DNA of 64,000 nucleotides from Pseudobythopirellula maris (GCF_007859945.1 NZ_SJPQ01000001.1:1762489-1826488); one strand, 5' to 3'; positions 26,489-36,242 are shown, numbered from the stretch's first letter. Numbers and translations are program-made. Notes: generated by a model from the letters alone, not told the origin.

Positions 26489-26543
26489 TCGACCCGACCC
26501 CAAACGGCCGGCACCCTAGCCATTCGACACGGCGATACAGCCG

Positions 26544-27095
26544 ATGCCCAATTACCGCCGAGCATCGATCGAAGGAGGAACCTTCTTCTTCACGCTGACC
26601 ACCCAAGGGCGGCGCGACTTGCTTACCACGGCGATCGCCCGTAGAGCGCTGCGAGAATCATTCCGAGAAGTCCGCACACGACGGCCATTCGATCTTGTCG
26701 CGATCGTGCTATTGCCCGATCACCTGCATTGCCTCTGGGCGTTGCCGCGCGGCGATCACGACTTCTCACAGCGCTGGAGTCGGATCAAGGCGGGTTTCAC
26801 GCGGCGTTATCTAGCGGCCGGTGGCGTCGAGGCGCCAACCACGATAAGCCGTGGCGTGCGCGGCGAGCGTGGCGTCTGGCAGCGGAGGTTCTACGAGCGC
26901 GCGATTCGAGACGAAACGCACCTGCGACGCACGATGGACTACATTCACATCAACCCGGTCAAACACGGGCTCGTTGCCCGCGCAAAGGATTGGCCGTGGT
27001 CCTCGTTTCACCGCTACTGCCGACTGGGGGAATACAACGCCGAATGGGGCGGGTCGGGAGAGTTCTTTGGCGACGAGTGGCTTGAATTTGAGTGA
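26544..27095 (+). CDS. REP-associated tyrosine transposase (RAYT, Y1_Tnp)
   Basis: A 183-residue single-domain Y1 (HUH-type) transposase of the REP-associated family. The HUH motif is DHLHCLW at about 55-61 and the catalytic tyrosine is in RRTMDYIHINPVKHGLV. Other family signatures are the start MPNYRRASIEGGTFFFTL and the tail WPWSSFHRY. RAYTs process REP palindromes as single-stranded DNA and are domesticated or low-mobility enzymes. REP-like hairpins flank the gene on both sides (26453-26488 and 27156-27192), with two more 3 kb downstream. The gene looks intact. Confidence 0.93.
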   Translation: MPNYRRASIEGGTFFFTLTTQGRRDLLTTAIARRALRESFREVRTRRPFDLVAIVLLPDHLHCLWALPRGDHDFSQRWSRIKAGFTRRYLAAGGVEAPTTISRGVRGERGVWQRRFYERAIRDETHLRRTMDYIHINPVKHGLVARAKDWPWSSFHRYCRLGEYNAEWGGSGEFFGDEWLEFE

Positions 27096-27155
27096 ACGGC
27101 TAAGGTTGGGGACGCCAACTCATTTCCGGCCGAGCGGCCATGCACGAGACGCCGG

Positions 27156-27192
27156 GAAGGTGCGATTCCGCTGACGCTTCATCGCACCCTAC
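27156..27192. repeat. REP-like hairpin, copy 2
   Basis: Reads GGTGCGATTCCGCTGACGCT and then TCATCGCACC: an 8-bp stem GGTGCGAT/ATCGCACC with a loop of about 14 nt. It lies 61 bp downstream of the RAYT stop in the opposite orientation to copy 1. The extended unit (to CTACGTTCTGCG) is identical to the copy at 30234. Confidence 0.85.
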
Positions 27193-27295
27193 GTTCTGCG
27201 TGATGTTACGAAGCTTGTGGGGAAATCCTCCGTGGATACAATATGCGGCTATACGCCAATCTCGATGAGGCTCCGATGGCAGGAGTATTTCCAGC

Positions 27296-29782
27296 ATGAC
27301 GATTTCCACCCAGCCTTTATCGTCGAACTCACGCCTCCACGGCGTCTGCTTGCTGCTGGCGAGATCGGCTTGCGGGATCATCTTAGCGATGCCGCTCCTA
27401 GCCGACGCGCAGACGATTCCGTCGGGCATTATCAACGTCCCCCCGTCGCAAATTGGTGACAACCAATCCATCGGCTCGAACACGACCGTCAACATTTTAT
27501 CCGGAGGGTCCGTCGGTTCTGGGTTTACCGCCGGCGCTGTGGATGGCAACGACACCGATGTCGAGGTGAATATTGACGGGGGCGAGATCGGTTACGGGTT
27601 AGTCGCCAACGGCAACAGCGTCGTCAATCTTTTCGACGGTCAGGCGGACACGATTTACGTCAAGAGCGGCGCGAGGCTGAACCTTTTTGACGGCGCCGCG
27701 ACAGCTGTGTATGTCGATAGCGGTGGGGTGTTCAATCTTGCGGGTGGGGGCGTGTCAACGATCCAGATGTCTAGTGGCAGCCAAGTCAATATTTCAGGCG
27801 GCTTGATCGGTGATACGCGTCTCAACTCGGCGATGACATTCTTGGGGGGGGAGTTCCGTTTCAATGGCGTTCCAGTCGGCGGTGGCCCCCTGACCATCGG
27901 TAGCGGGGATCTACTATCGGGCACGCTTGAGGACGGCGGTGTGTTCGCTCATGCGGGCGCCTACCCGGCGACAGTGACCCTCGGGGAGACAAACACGCCG
28001 GCCATCGACTTGACGCCTATTGTGATTGACGCACCAGGCGCCGTGGTTACTAGCTTGCGTGAAGGGCAGTCGCTGACGGTCAAGCAAGGCGGATCCCTCA
28101 ACGAATCAGATCACAAAGATTTGGTTGCGGTAGGCGCGGATATTCAGGTTGAAGGTGGAACCGCCCACAATCACTACACGATCATCGACACAGAGATGAC
28201 CGTCACCGGAGGTCAGGCTGAGAGTATCCGAGCACTCTACGGGTCGGTACTCAACATCTCGGGAGGCGGCGTGGGTTATAGATCCGCCGCCCATGAAGGG
28301 AGCACTGTGAACATCAGCGGGGGAGAAATCGCTTTTGATTTCAACGCCTATCACGGCAGCACGGTCAATCTGTCGGGTGGAATCATCGGCGATAGGTTCA
28401 GCAATGTCGATGGCGGCCAAGTGACGATCTACGGCGGCGATTTTCAGCTGAACGGCTCGGCGTTCCAACAGGGGGTCGCGTCAGTCAACAAGGGTGACGT
28501 GCTAACCGGCGTCTTCGCGGACGGCACCGCATTTATCTTCTGGGGGAAAACCTTTGGCGATTCCTTGACCGACGTGAGCATTGTCCAGGCGTCACTCCCT
28601 GAGTTGGATTCCACGCCGATCCAAGTCGACTCCGCCAACGCACCCACCAGCCTGCGCCCGGGGCAGACGATGAACCTCCTGCCTGGCGGTGTGCTAAGCA
28701 GCGATTTTTCGGCGGTCGACGCGACGATCCACATGTCGGGTGGAGAAACACGCCGGCTCGAAACTGCCCGGTCAACCCTTCACCTCTCCGGCGGGTCGAT
28801 CGGTTCGCTCTACTCCGTGGCGGGCGACACCATCGCGATTGAAGGCACGCACATTTATAATCTAAGCACTCACCAAGGGAGCCGCGTGACGATGACCAGC
28901 GGTGTTATCGGCTACGGGTCCAACGCGTACGATGGCAGCACGCTCAACATCAAAGGGGGAACTGTTGAGCCGTACTTTGACGCCGAGTCCGGGAGCGTGG
29001 TCAACATCTCTGGCGGCACGTTCGGCGACCAGTTCGGCGCCAACTACGGCAGTCAAGTGAATATTTCGGGGGGGCAATTCGGAAGCGTGTTCGCAGGGTC
29101 CAACAGCGACCTCAACCTGAGTGGTGGTGAGTTCGACCAAGTCGTCGCGCTGTCCAGCAGCGAGTTGGACATCTCAGGCGGTGCGATCGAAGTCTTCGAC
29201 GCGAATCTGGGTTCGGTAGTAAACATCGCCGGGGGCGAGTTTGGCGCAGATTTCGACGCGCTGAGCACTAGCCGGTTGAATTTTTATGGGATCGCCTTCG
29301 CGTTAGACGGGCTCCCCATCGCAGGCCTTAGCCTCGGTGGAACGATCGAGGTAACCGACCGCAACAAGACGCTCTCCGGCGTGCTGCTTGATGGCTCGCC
29401 CTTCTCGATCGAACTAAACACTTCAGGGGCCGCGTCCGACTCCGTGATTTCCAACCGTGCGGTACTGATGCTCAACCTCCTCGAACCGGTTCTGCTGCCG
29501 GGCGACTTCAACGGCGACGGCTCGGTCGACGCGGCCGACTTCACCGTGTGGCGCGACCACCTCGGCGACGGCGACGAGTCGGCGATCGCCCACAGCGGCA
29601 ACGGCCTGGGCGGCGTCGATATGGCCGACTACGACCTGTGGGTCGCGAACTTCGGCGCCTCGCTCGCCGACTTCGCCCAAGCGACCGCGGCGCCCGAGCC
29701 TGGCGGCCTGTTGCTTTTCCTGCTCGCTGCGTTGTCTTGCGCCCGCCAACGCGTTTTCAGCCACCCCCACGGCCGCCGCTGA
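27296..29782 (+). CDS. PEP-CTERM protein with NISGG beta-helix repeats
   Basis: An 828-residue exported protein. The N-terminus carries a signal peptide ending near ADA-QT. Residues about 50-690 are built from repeats of roughly 20 residues with the pattern GS.VNISGG.IG..F.A, as in GSQVNISGGLIG and GSVVNISGGTFG; this spacing suggests a right-handed beta-helix. Three related longer segments (LDLTPIV-type, then LREGQSLTV and LRPGQTMNL) recur and hint at duplicated modules. A dockerin-like pair of loops (GDFNGDGSVDAADFTVWRD and GNGLGGVDMADYDLW) precedes a PEP-CTERM tail (APEPGGLLLFLL, helix, Arg-rich end). Its 3' end abuts an IS110 remnant, so the last residues (SHPHGRR) may be altered. Confidence 0.85.
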   Translation: MTISTQPLSSNSRLHGVCLLLARSACGIILAMPLLADAQTIPSGIINVPPSQIGDNQSIGSNTTVNILSGGSVGSGFTAGAVDGNDTDVEVNIDGGEIGYGLVANGNSVVNLFDGQADTIYVKSGARLNLFDGAATAVYVDSGGVFNLAGGGVSTIQMSSGSQVNISGGLIGDTRLNSAMTFLGGEFRFNGVPVGGGPLTIGSGDLLSGTLEDGGVFAHAGAYPATVTLGETNTPAIDLTPIVIDAPGAVVTSLREGQSLTVKQGGSLNESDHKDLVAVGADIQVEGGTAHNHYTIIDTEMTVTGGQAESIRALYGSVLNISGGGVGYRSAAHEGSTVNISGGEIAFDFNAYHGSTVNLSGGIIGDRFSNVDGGQVTIYGGDFQLNGSAFQQGVASVNKGDVLTGVFADGTAFIFWGKTFGDSLTDVSIVQASLPELDSTPIQVDSANAPTSLRPGQTMNLLPGGVLSSDFSAVDATIHMSGGETRRLETARSTLHLSGGSIGSLYSVAGDTIAIEGTHIYNLSTHQGSRVTMTSGVIGYGSNAYDGSTLNIKGGTVEPYFDAESGSVVNISGGTFGDQFGANYGSQVNISGGQFGSVFAGSNSDLNLSGGEFDQVVALSSSELDISGGAIEVFDANLGSVVNIAGGEFGADFDALSTSRLNFYGIAFALDGLPIAGLSLGGTIEVTDRNKTLSGVLLDGSPFSIELNTSGAASDSVISNRAVLMLNLLEPVLLPGDFNGDGSVDAADFTVWRDHLGDGDESAIAHSGNGLGGVDMADYDLWVANFGASLADFAQATAAPEPGGLLLFLLAALSCARQRVFSHPHGRR

Positions 29783-29802
29783 GGCATCCGACGCGGGATT
29801 GG

Positions 29803-30123
29803 CGGCGCCAGGCCGACCAGCTTGGCCGCCTGGCCCCGGTTCAGCCGGCCCAGCTCTGGCAGATCAGCGATCAGGCCGTGGGCCGTCGTCGCCCCGACCC
29901 CCGGCACGGTCACCAGCAGCTCGCGTCGGCGGCGGAACCCGGGGTCCTCACGCGTCAGCTCGGCCAGCCGACCGTCGATCTCCTGGAGCTGGTCTTTGAG
30001 GAACCCGATCGAGCGGCGGATCCACTCGCGGGCCTCCCGGTCGCGGGCCGTGCCGAGGCGGTTTTTCTCTTGGGTGAGGGTCTGCTGCACCTGCTGACGA
30101 CGGGCCCTCAACGCCCGGAGTCC
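29803..30123 (-). pseudogene. IS110-family transposase fragment
   Basis: Minus-strand translation gives LRALRARRQQVQQTLTQEKN, then a helical linker and LLVTVPGVGATTAHGLIADL followed by LPELGRLNRGQAAKLVGLAP. This is the linker and start of the Transposase_20 domain of IS110-type enzymes. The N-terminal DEDD domain and the end of the C-terminal domain are both missing: similarity stops at about 29803, 21 bp from the stop of the PEP-CTERM gene, and at the REP hairpin at 30124. Confidence 0.85.
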
Positions 30124-30160
30124 GTAGGGTGCGATGGAGCGCAGCGGAATCGCACCTTCC
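30124..30160. repeat. REP-like hairpin, copy 3
   Basis: Reads GTAGGGTGCGATGGAGCGCA then GCGGAATCGCACC, with the stem GGTGCGAT/ATCGCACC. It sits at the edge of the IS110 fragment and is in inverted orientation to copy 4, 73 bp away. Confidence 0.85.
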
Positions 30161-30233
30161 CGGTTTCACAGGGGGTAAAGGTCGGTCGAAATCGCTTGGC
30201 CGGCTAGCATGTGGGCGACATGCTCGTGACCGC

Positions 30234-30270
30234 GAAGGTGCGATTCCGCTGACGCTTCATCGCACCCTAC
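30234..30270. repeat. REP-like hairpin, copy 4
   Basis: Identical in its core to the copy at 27156 and continues into the same CTACGTTCTGCG flank. Copies 3 and 4 form an inverted pair, as in REP doublets (BIMEs), and separate the IS110 and IS66 remnants. Confidence 0.85.
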
Positions 30271-30273
30271 GTT

Positions 30274-30690
30274 CTGCGAGGCGAGCGTGAGCGGCTCGAC
30301 GAGCCCTCGTACGGCGTGGCCGTGTCGCGCTTGCAGCGGCGGGCGTGGGAGCTGGGGCAAGAGGAGTGGGAGTCGGCCGACGCCCGCCGGCTCGCCGACC
30401 GCTGCGCGCGTCACGCCGACGGGCTGTTCACGTTCCTGTGGCACGACGGGGTCGACCCCACCAACAACCACGCCGAGCGTGAGGTGCGGCCGGCGGTGCA
30501 GATGCGCAAGAACAGCTACCAGAACGCCAGCCCCTCGGGCGCCCACACCCAGGCGGTGCTGATGACCGTCTTCCGCACGCTCAAACGCCGCGGCCACAAC
30601 CCGCTCGGAGCCCTCACCCAAGCCGTCGCCCACTACGCCGCCACCGGCCAACTGCCGAACATCCCCCACGCCAACGCTTCAGGTGGGTGA
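30274..30690 (+). pseudogene. IS66-family transposase C-terminal fragment
   Basis: In-frame translation from 30274 gives the last 138 residues of an IS66 TnpC-type transposase: LFTFLWHDGVDPTNNHAERE, then VRPAVQMRKNSYQN, GAHTQAVLMTVFRTLKRRGH and a tail that ends GQLPNIP. The zinc-finger and most of the DDE domain are absent, and no partner genes (tnpA, tnpB) or IS66 ends are visible. The left boundary coincides with the REP copy at 30234-30270. Non-functional remnant. Confidence 0.88.
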
Positions 30691-30842
30691 GGGGTTACCG
30701 GTCAAGCATTCTGAGCATTATTTAGAAAATAGAATAATTATTACCCTGGGACCCTCATGAGAAGTCCACACTTAAAATGCTTACGCTTCGCTTTCTTGCC
30801 GCCCCGAGCATCGCAAACCGAATCACAATACGACCAACACAG
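30691..30842. other. AT-richer intergenic segment after IS66 remnant
   Basis: The stretch around 30710-30760 (TTAGAAAATAGAATAATTATTA) is much lower in GC than the rest of the window. No gene was recognised. It may be foreign sequence left by the mobile elements. Confidence 0.4.
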
Positions 30843-30876
30843 AAAAAATCCCCCAAGCCATCAGGCGTGCGGGGTC
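30843..30876 (-). terminator. Probable intrinsic terminator of the kaiC-kinase operon
   Basis: On the minus strand CCCCGCACGCC pairs with GGCTTGGGGG with a bulge and one mismatch, and is followed by TTTTTT. The sequence is a degraded copy of the terminator at 34617-34649, with 19 identical nt (GGCGTGCGGGGTCTGGGTC) at one end. Confidence 0.65.
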
Positions 30877-30982
30877 TGGGTCAAAGCAAGACTGGGTAGA
30901 TACCCCTAATCGAGGAAGCTGACGGCGGGGGCTTTCCTAGGCTTGCGGGGGGCCTTCGCCCTAGCGCCGCTCGCCACGCTCG

Positions 30983-32956
30983 TCAGTCGAGGTGCTCGGC
31001 CACCATGCGTAGCATCTCGGCGGTGGCGATCGGCTTGCTCAGGTAGGCGTTGCAGCCGCTCTTCAGGCAGCGGTCCATGTCGCCCTGCATGGCGTCGGCG
31101 GTCAGCGCGATGATGGGGCGGCGGAACCCCATGCTGCGGAGCCGGGCGGTCGCCTCGTAGCCGTCCATCGCGGGCATCTGCATGTCCATCAGCACGATGT
31201 CTGGCGGGGAGCCGGCGTTGAGCATCCGCTCGACCAGCTCCGTGGCGTGCAGCCCGTTCTCGGCGTAATCGACATCGGCGCCGGCGTTCTCGAGGATGCG
31301 GCCGGCGAGAAACCGGATGTCGTGGCGGTCGTCGACGACCAGCACCCGGCAGCCGAGGCGGGGCGGCTCGTCGTCGGCGGCGGCCAGGGCGCCCTCGCGC
31401 GGGGCGCCGGGGGGTGGGGCCGCTTGGTCCTCGGCGAGCGCGAGGGTGAGCTTGAAGGTGCTGCCCTCGCCGAGCCGGCTGGCGACCGTGATGTCGCCGC
31501 CCAGCATGCGGGCGAGCCGCTGGCTGATCGCCAGCCCGAGGCCCGTGCCGCCGAACCGCCGCGAGACCGAGGAGTCGGCCTGGTGGAACGGCGCGAAGAG
31601 CGACTCGATCTGGTCGTCGGACATGCCGATGCCGGTGTCGATCACCTCGAAGACGAGCTCGCCGGGCGAGCCGCTGACCGCCAGCCGGACCGAGCCCTCG
31701 TGGGTGAACTTGATCGCGTTGCCAACCAGGTTGACGAGCACCTGGCGTAGGCGTTTCGGGTCGCTGTGGACCCAGTCGGGGGCGGCGCCGCTGTACTCGA
31801 CCGAGAACCCGACGCCCGACTCGTCGGCGCGCACGCGCATCAGGGCGTAGATGTCGTGGACGAACGGGCCGAGCTCGAAGCGGGCGGGGACCGTTTCGAG
31901 CTTGCCCGCTTCGATTTTGGAGAGGTCGAGGATGTCGTTGATGATCTCGAGCAGGAAGCTGCCGTTCTGCTGGATGACCGAGAGGAAGCGGCGTTTCTCG
32001 GCGTCGGACTCCTTCTCGGCGAGCAGCTCCGCGTAGCCGAGGATGGCGGTCATCGGCGTGCGGATCTCGTGGCTCATGTTGGCGAGGAACTCGCTCTTGG
32101 CGGCCCCCTCGGCGGCGGCGCGGTCGGCGTCGGTCGCCAGCCGCCGCTCGTAGAGCTTCTGGCGGTGGATGTCGGTCCCGGTGCCGTACCAGTGCAGCAC
32201 GGCGCCGTTGGGGCCGCGGATCGCCTCGGCCCGCACGAGGTGCCAGCGGTGCTTGCCGGTGCGGGCGTCGCGCACGCGCAGCTCGGCCTGGAAACTGGCG
32301 CCCGTTTCGATCGAACGGCGCCAGCGTGTCTCGGCGGCGCCGATGTCCTCCGGGTGGATGGCCTGGGCCCAGGAGGCGTCCTTCAAGCGCTGGGGGGTCA
32401 GTCCCAGCAGGTCGAAGGCCCGTTGGTTGATGAACTCCATCCGTCCGCGGGCGTCGGCGGCGAACACCATCTGGGGCATCGCGTCGGCCAGCTGGCGGAA
32501 CTCGCGGCCGCGGGCGTCGAGCGATTCGAGCAGGTCGCGCACCGTGTACTGGCGTTTGCGGTCCTTGAGCCGCGAACGCACGAGGCTGAGGAAGGGCGTG
32601 ATCTTCAGCGGCCTCTCGATCAGCGTCACGTTGAACGACTGCTGCCACCGCTCGAGCTCGGCCGCGTGGACCTGGCTGGAGAGTGTGAGGATCAGCAGCG
32701 GGAGGTCGGACCAGGTCGGTTGCTCTCGCAGCATCGTTTCGACCGCACGCTCCGAGTCGCCGAGCAGCCGCTCCTCGGCGACGAGCAGGGCCCCGGCCCC
32801 GGCGCGGGCCTCGCGGCACAGCGTGTCGAGGTCCGGGCAGACGACCCCCTCCACGCCGTTCTCGGCGAACAGCCGTGCGGTGATCTCGCCGTCCTTGGTC
32901 GTCGGCAACAGCATCAACAGCCGATGCGACTCCCCTGGGGGTTGAAGATCACTCAT
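30983..32956 (-). CDS. Hybrid sensor histidine kinase with PAS and receiver domains
   Basis: A 657-residue cytoplasmic kinase. Residues about 10-130 resemble a degenerate receiver domain without a convincing phosphoacceptor Asp. A PAS domain spans about 150-265 ([16 protein letters not shown]; the PAC end [12 protein letters not shown]). The HisKA dimerisation helix has the phosphoacceptor His296 in MSHEIRTP. The ATPase domain has the N-box NAIKFT, DTGIGM and [11 protein letters not shown]-terminal receiver follows (about 535-655) with Asp591 in [14 protein letters not shown] and Lys641. No transmembrane helix is seen, so it senses something cytoplasmic or a protein partner. Its start overlaps the upstream KaiC-like gene by 8 nt, so the two are probably a functional pair. 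Confidence 0.92.
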   Translation of the reverse strand: MSDLQPPGESHRLLMLLPTTKDGEITARLFAENGVEGVVCPDLDTLCREARAGAGALLVAEERLLGDSERAVETMLREQPTWSDLPLLILTLSSQVHAAELERWQQSFNVTLIERPLKITPFLSLVRSRLKDRKRQYTVRDLLESLDARGREFRQLADAMPQMVFAADARGRMEFINQRAFDLLGLTPQRLKDASWAQAIHPEDIGAAETRWRRSIETGASFQAELRVRDARTGKHRWHLVRAEAIRGPNGAVLHWYGTGTDIHRQKLYERRLATDADRAAAEGAAKSEFLANMSHEIRTPMTAILGYAELLAEKESDAEKRRFLSVIQQNGSFLLEIINDILDLSKIEAGKLETVPARFELGPFVHDIYALMRVRADESGVGFSVEYSGAAPDWVHSDPKRLRQVLVNLVGNAIKFTHEGSVRLAVSGSPGELVFEVIDTGIGMSDDQIESLFAPFHQADSSVSRRFGGTGLGLAISQRLARMLGGDITVASRLGEGSTFKLTLALAEDQAAPPPGAPREGALAAADDEPPRLGCRVLVVDDRHDIRFLAGRILENAGADVDYAENGLHATELVERMLNAGSPPDIVLMDMQMPAMDGYEATARLRSMGFRRPIIALTADAMQGDMDRCLKSGCNAYLSKPIATAEMLRMVAEHLD

Positions 32957-34460
32957 CGCCGTCCCGAGGTTTGATCAGGTCGGCCTTGTCGCCGGTGTAG
33001 GTCGGGGTGCCGGCCAGCACGCCGTGGAAGTTGCTCAGCGGCTCGCCGACCTTGATCTGGCCGTCGGACATGTGGAACTCGCGGATCGATCGCTCGTGGC
33101 CGCCGTCGCGTTTCTTGACGACCGAGATCGCTTGGCGGATCGAGCCGGCCGACTCGAAGTACCGGAACAGGATGACCGTGTCGGCGAGGTAGCTCGCGTC
33201 GACCGGCGTCTGCATCGCGTGGCCGAGCATGCCGTGCTGGGCGACGACCAGGAACGTAGAAACCCCGCAGCTGCCCAGGTAGTGGAGCAGCTCGTGCATC
33301 TGGACCTGCAGGAACCGCTCTTCGGGCATCGAGCTGAGGTAGCCGTTGAGGCTGTCGATCACCACCAGCGACACGCGGCTGCCGTCGGCTCTTGGCTTGA
33401 TCGCCTGGCGGACCATCTCGGCGAAGTGGCCGGGCGAGACGGCGCCGGGATTCACCTGGTGGATCTCCAGGAGCCCCTCTTCCTCGAACTTCGTGAGGTC
33501 CATCCCCAGGCCCTTCGAGCGGAGGCAGAGCGTGCGTTTGCTCTCGTCGAACACAAAGACCACCGCACGCTCGCCGCGTCCGCAGGCTGTGGCGGCGAAC
33601 AGCGTGGAGCAGCTGGACTTGCCGACCCCCGCGGGTCCCAGCATCAGCGTGCTGGTGCCGGGCTCGATGCCGTCGCCCAGGAGCCGGTCGAGTGACTCGT
33701 TGCCGCTGAGCAGCTTGCCGAACTCGTTGGGGGGCAGCTCGTTGTAGCTGGCGGCGATGCGCGGGTAGATCGTCACCCCGCCGCGTTCGATCTCGTAATC
33801 GTGCCACCCGCCGACGAACTTCCGCCCGCGGAACTTCACCACCCGCAGCCGCCGCCGCTCGTCGCCGAACTCGGCCGGCATCCGGTCGAGACTGATCACG
33901 CCGTGCGCGATGCTCTGCAACTGCAGGTCGTTGTCGGGCGAGGTCTTGTCGTCGAGAAACACCGCGGTGCAATCGCGGCCGACGAAGAACTGCTTGAGGG
34001 CGAGGATCTGGCGCCGGTAGCGCAGCGGATTCTGCGCCAGCAGCCGCAGCTCGGAGAGCGAATCGAGCACCACCCGCCGGGGGTTGAGCGACTCGACACG
34101 ATCGAGCATCCGCCGGGTGGTCTCGCCGAGCTCGACCTCCGAGGGCTGGAACATGGTGTACTGCGACTCGGCGTCGAGCGACTCGGCGGGGTCGACCAGC
34201 TCGTAGATGTCGATCTCGTCGAGCGACCAGCCGTGCGAGTCGGCGATCGCGTCGAGCTCGTGCTTGGTCTCTGACAACGAAACGTAGAGCCCCTTCTCGC
34301 CGCGGCTGGCGCCGTCGAGCAGGAACTGGAGGCCGAGGGTGGTCTTGCCCGTGCCGGGGTTGCCATCGAGAAGGTAGATGCGGTTGCCTGTTAAGCCGCC
34401 GCCCAAGATTGCATCGAGCGTGGCGTTGCCAGTGCTGATGTCAGTCGTTGGGTTGTCCAT
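32949..34460 (-). CDS. KaiC-like RecA-family ATPase with two domains
   Basis: A 503-residue double-domain KaiC homologue. The first domain has Walker [10 protein letters not shown] at 33-41 and Walker B RVVLDSL near 129-135. The second has GPAGVGKSS at 275-283 and LVVIDSL near 365-371. The CII-like domain holds DES at 305-307 where cyanobacterial KaiC has its catalytic Glu pair. The autophosphorylation pair Ser431-Thr432 seems to align with Ser423-Tyr424 ([11 protein letters not shown]), so the Thr is not conserved. Non-cyanobacterial KaiC proteins of this type are thought to regulate signalling rather than run a clock. It overlaps a hybrid histidine kinase by 8 nt; no kaiA or kaiB is in the window. 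Confidence 0.9.
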   Translation of the reverse strand: MDNPTTDISTGNATLDAILGGGLTGNRIYLLDGNPGTGKTTLGLQFLLDGASRGEKGLYVSLSETKHELDAIADSHGWSLDEIDIYELVDPAESLDAESQYTMFQPSEVELGETTRRMLDRVESLNPRRVVLDSLSELRLLAQNPLRYRRQILALKQFFVGRDCTAVFLDDKTSPDNDLQLQSIAHGVISLDRMPAEFGDERRRLRVVKFRGRKFVGGWHDYEIERGGVTIYPRIAASYNELPPNEFGKLLSGNESLDRLLGDGIEPGTSTLMLGPAGVGKSSCSTLFAATACGRGERAVVFVFDESKRTLCLRSKGLGMDLTKFEEEGLLEIHQVNPGAVSPGHFAEMVRQAIKPRADGSRVSLVVIDSLNGYLSSMPEERFLQVQMHELLHYLGSCGVSTFLVVAQHGMLGHAMQTPVDASYLADTVILFRYFESAGSIRQAISVVKKRDGGHERSIREFHMSDGQIKVGEPLSNFHGVLAGTPTYTGDKADLIKPRDGDE

Positions 34461-34616
34461 TCAGAGGTTCAGCCATCGTGTGTCGCGTGGGGGGCCAGGC
34501 TCGCCGCGCTGCGAGGCGGCCTAAGTTTATCAAAGCGGCGGTGTTAAGGAAAACAGTGGGGTCGACTGGCTTCGAACGGGTGGTCGCCCGGCTGTCACCC
34601 GGAGGCCCGCCCCATG

Positions 34617-34649
34617 AAAAAACCCCGCACGCCTGGCGGCGTGCGGGGT
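34617..34649 (-). terminator. Intrinsic terminator of the sigma factor gene
   Basis: A perfect 12-bp stem (34622-34633/34638-34649) with a 4-nt loop, followed on the minus strand by six T. It is 31 bp downstream of the sigma factor stop. Confidence 0.9.
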
Positions 34650-34679
34650 CTGGGTCGCATCGTGGAGAGTCTCTTCGGC

Positions 34680-36242
34680 TCAGTCGAGGAAGCCAACCAG
34701 CTCGGCCGAGCGGCTCGGCTGTTGCAGCTTGCGGACCGCCTTCGCTTCGATCTGGCGGATCCGCTCGCGGGTGACCTTGAAGATGTGGCCGACCTCTTCG
34801 AGCGTGTAGCTGTAGCCGTCGCCCAGGCCGTAGCGGAGCTTGATGATCTCGCGCTCGCGGTAGCTCAGGGTCTTGAGCACCTTGGTGATGCGGCCGCGGA
34901 GCATCTCTTGGGCGGCGCCCAGGGCGGGGCTCTCGGCGCCGGCGTCGGGCAGCAGGTCGCCGAACTGGCTGTCCTCGCTGTTGCCGACCGGGCGGTCGAG
35001 GCTGATCGGGTAGCGGCTCATGGCCAGCACGCGACGCGCCTCTTCGATCGTGCAGTCGGCCGCCTTGGCGGTCTCCTCGATCGTCGGCTCGCGGCCCAAA
35101 CGCTGAAGCAGCATCCGCGAGACGTTCCGCACGCGGCTCATGGTCTCGACCATGTGCACGGGGATGCGAATCGTGCGGCTCTGATCGGCCACGGCGCGGG
35201 TGATCGCCTGGCGGATCCACCAAGTGGCGTAAGTGCAGAACTTGAAGCCGCGGCGGTACTCGAACTTGTCGACGGCCCGCATCAGGCCGGCGTTGCCCTC
35301 TTGGATCAGGTCGAGGAACGACAGGCCGCGGTTGCGGTACTTCTTGGCGATCGAGACCACCAACCGCAGGTTGCCCTCACTCAGGCCGCGCTTGGCCCGC
35401 TGGTACTCGGTGTGGACGCGACGCAGGCGGCGGACCCGGTTGTGGAGGCTCGTAGGCGTTTCTTGCATGCTGCGGAGGAGCGTGCGGTACTCGATAATGA
35501 CGGGCTTGCGCTCCGACATCGGGCGGCGGTCCTTGCGCATCTTGTCCATCTGCTTGCGCAGCTGCTGGACACGCTTGTCGAACTGGATCAGGTGCTCGAT
35601 CATCGGCTCGATCCGCTGGGTGCGGAGGCCGAGCTCTTCGACCAGCAGCACCGCGCGGCAGCGGCGCTGCCCCAGGCGGGCCCAGGCCGCCTTGCGGGCG
35701 GCGGGCTTCTGGCTCTTGCTCGAGGCGATCTTGTAGTCCTCGGCGTTGCGGGCGAGCAGCGTCGAGAGCGTTTGCAGGTTGTGCGGCATGCGGCCGAGGA
35801 TCTGCTCCTTCTCGAGCCGGTCCGTCACCGAGACCTGCACGGTGCGGTCGAACGGCAGCTCGCCGCGGTGGACGCGCTCGAGCACCTTGATGGCGCTGCG
35901 CATCACGTAGTCGCAGGCCAGCAGCTTGCGGCGGAAGGCGGTGCGGGTCTGCTCGATGCGGCGGGCGAGGCAGATCTCTTCCTTGCGGGTGAGCAGCGGG
36001 ATCTCGCCCATCTGCGTGAGGTACATCCGCACGGGGTCGTCAGACCAAGACTCGTTGTCGGCGCCGTCGAGCGGGCCGTCTTCGTCGTCCGACTTGTCGG
36101 TCTCGTCGGCGGACGCGGTGGAGGCGGTGCTAATGCCGCTGTCGTCGTCCTCAGTGTCGAGGTTGGCGCCGAGCGTCTGCGCAGCCTCGTCGCTGTTGTT
36201 GCTGTCGTCGACGAGATCGTGATCCAAGAGCGTGGAGTACAA
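34680..36242 (-). CDS. rpoD: RpoD/SigA-type sigma-70 factor
   Basis: A predicted 520-residue primary-type sigma factor. Region 1.2 is [22 protein letters not shown] long helical insert of about 190 residues with many Arg and Lys follows. Regions 2.1-2.4 are [40 protein letters not shown] and [20 protein letters not shown], typical of -10 recognition. Region 3 begins [11 protein letters not shown], and region 4 has [15 protein letters not shown] and the helix-turn-helix [21 protein letters not shown] chose TTG at 36242 because AGGAG lies 8 nt upstream; an ATG at 36347 adds a Pro/Arg-rich leader with no support. The N-terminal 80 residues are acidic ([13 protein letters not shown]). Its terminator follows at 34617-34649. 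Confidence 0.93.
   Translation of the reverse strand: MYSTLLDHDLVDDSNNSDEAAQTLGANLDTEDDDSGISTASTASADETDKSDDEDGPLDGADNESWSDDPVRMYLTQMGEIPLLTRKEEICLARRIEQTRTAFRRKLLACDYVMRSAIKVLERVHRGELPFDRTVQVSVTDRLEKEQILGRMPHNLQTLSTLLARNAEDYKIASSKSQKPAARKAAWARLGQRRCRAVLLVEELGLRTQRIEPMIEHLIQFDKRVQQLRKQMDKMRKDRRPMSERKPVIIEYRTLLRSMQETPTSLHNRVRRLRRVHTEYQRAKRGLSEGNLRLVVSIAKKYRNRGLSFLDLIQEGNAGLMRAVDKFEYRRGFKFCTYATWWIRQAITRAVADQSRTIRIPVHMVETMSRVRNVSRMLLQRLGREPTIEETAKAADCTIEEARRVLAMSRYPISLDRPVGNSEDSQFGDLLPDAGAESPALGAAQEMLRGRITKVLKTLSYREREIIKLRYGLGDGYSYTLEEVGHIFKVTRERIRQIEAKAVRKLQQPSRSAELVGFLD

Noticed and set aside
26453-30270. CRISPR-like array from repeated hairpins
   Set aside because: The four repeat units are irregularly spaced by 0.07-3 kb, carry a RAYT gene and are palindromic REPs, not direct repeats with spacers.
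30906-32819. 637-codon minus-strand frame over the histidine kinase
   Set aside because: Alternative frame of the kinase, Arg/Pro-rich and without domain; the kinase reading has all HisKA/HATPase/REC motifs.
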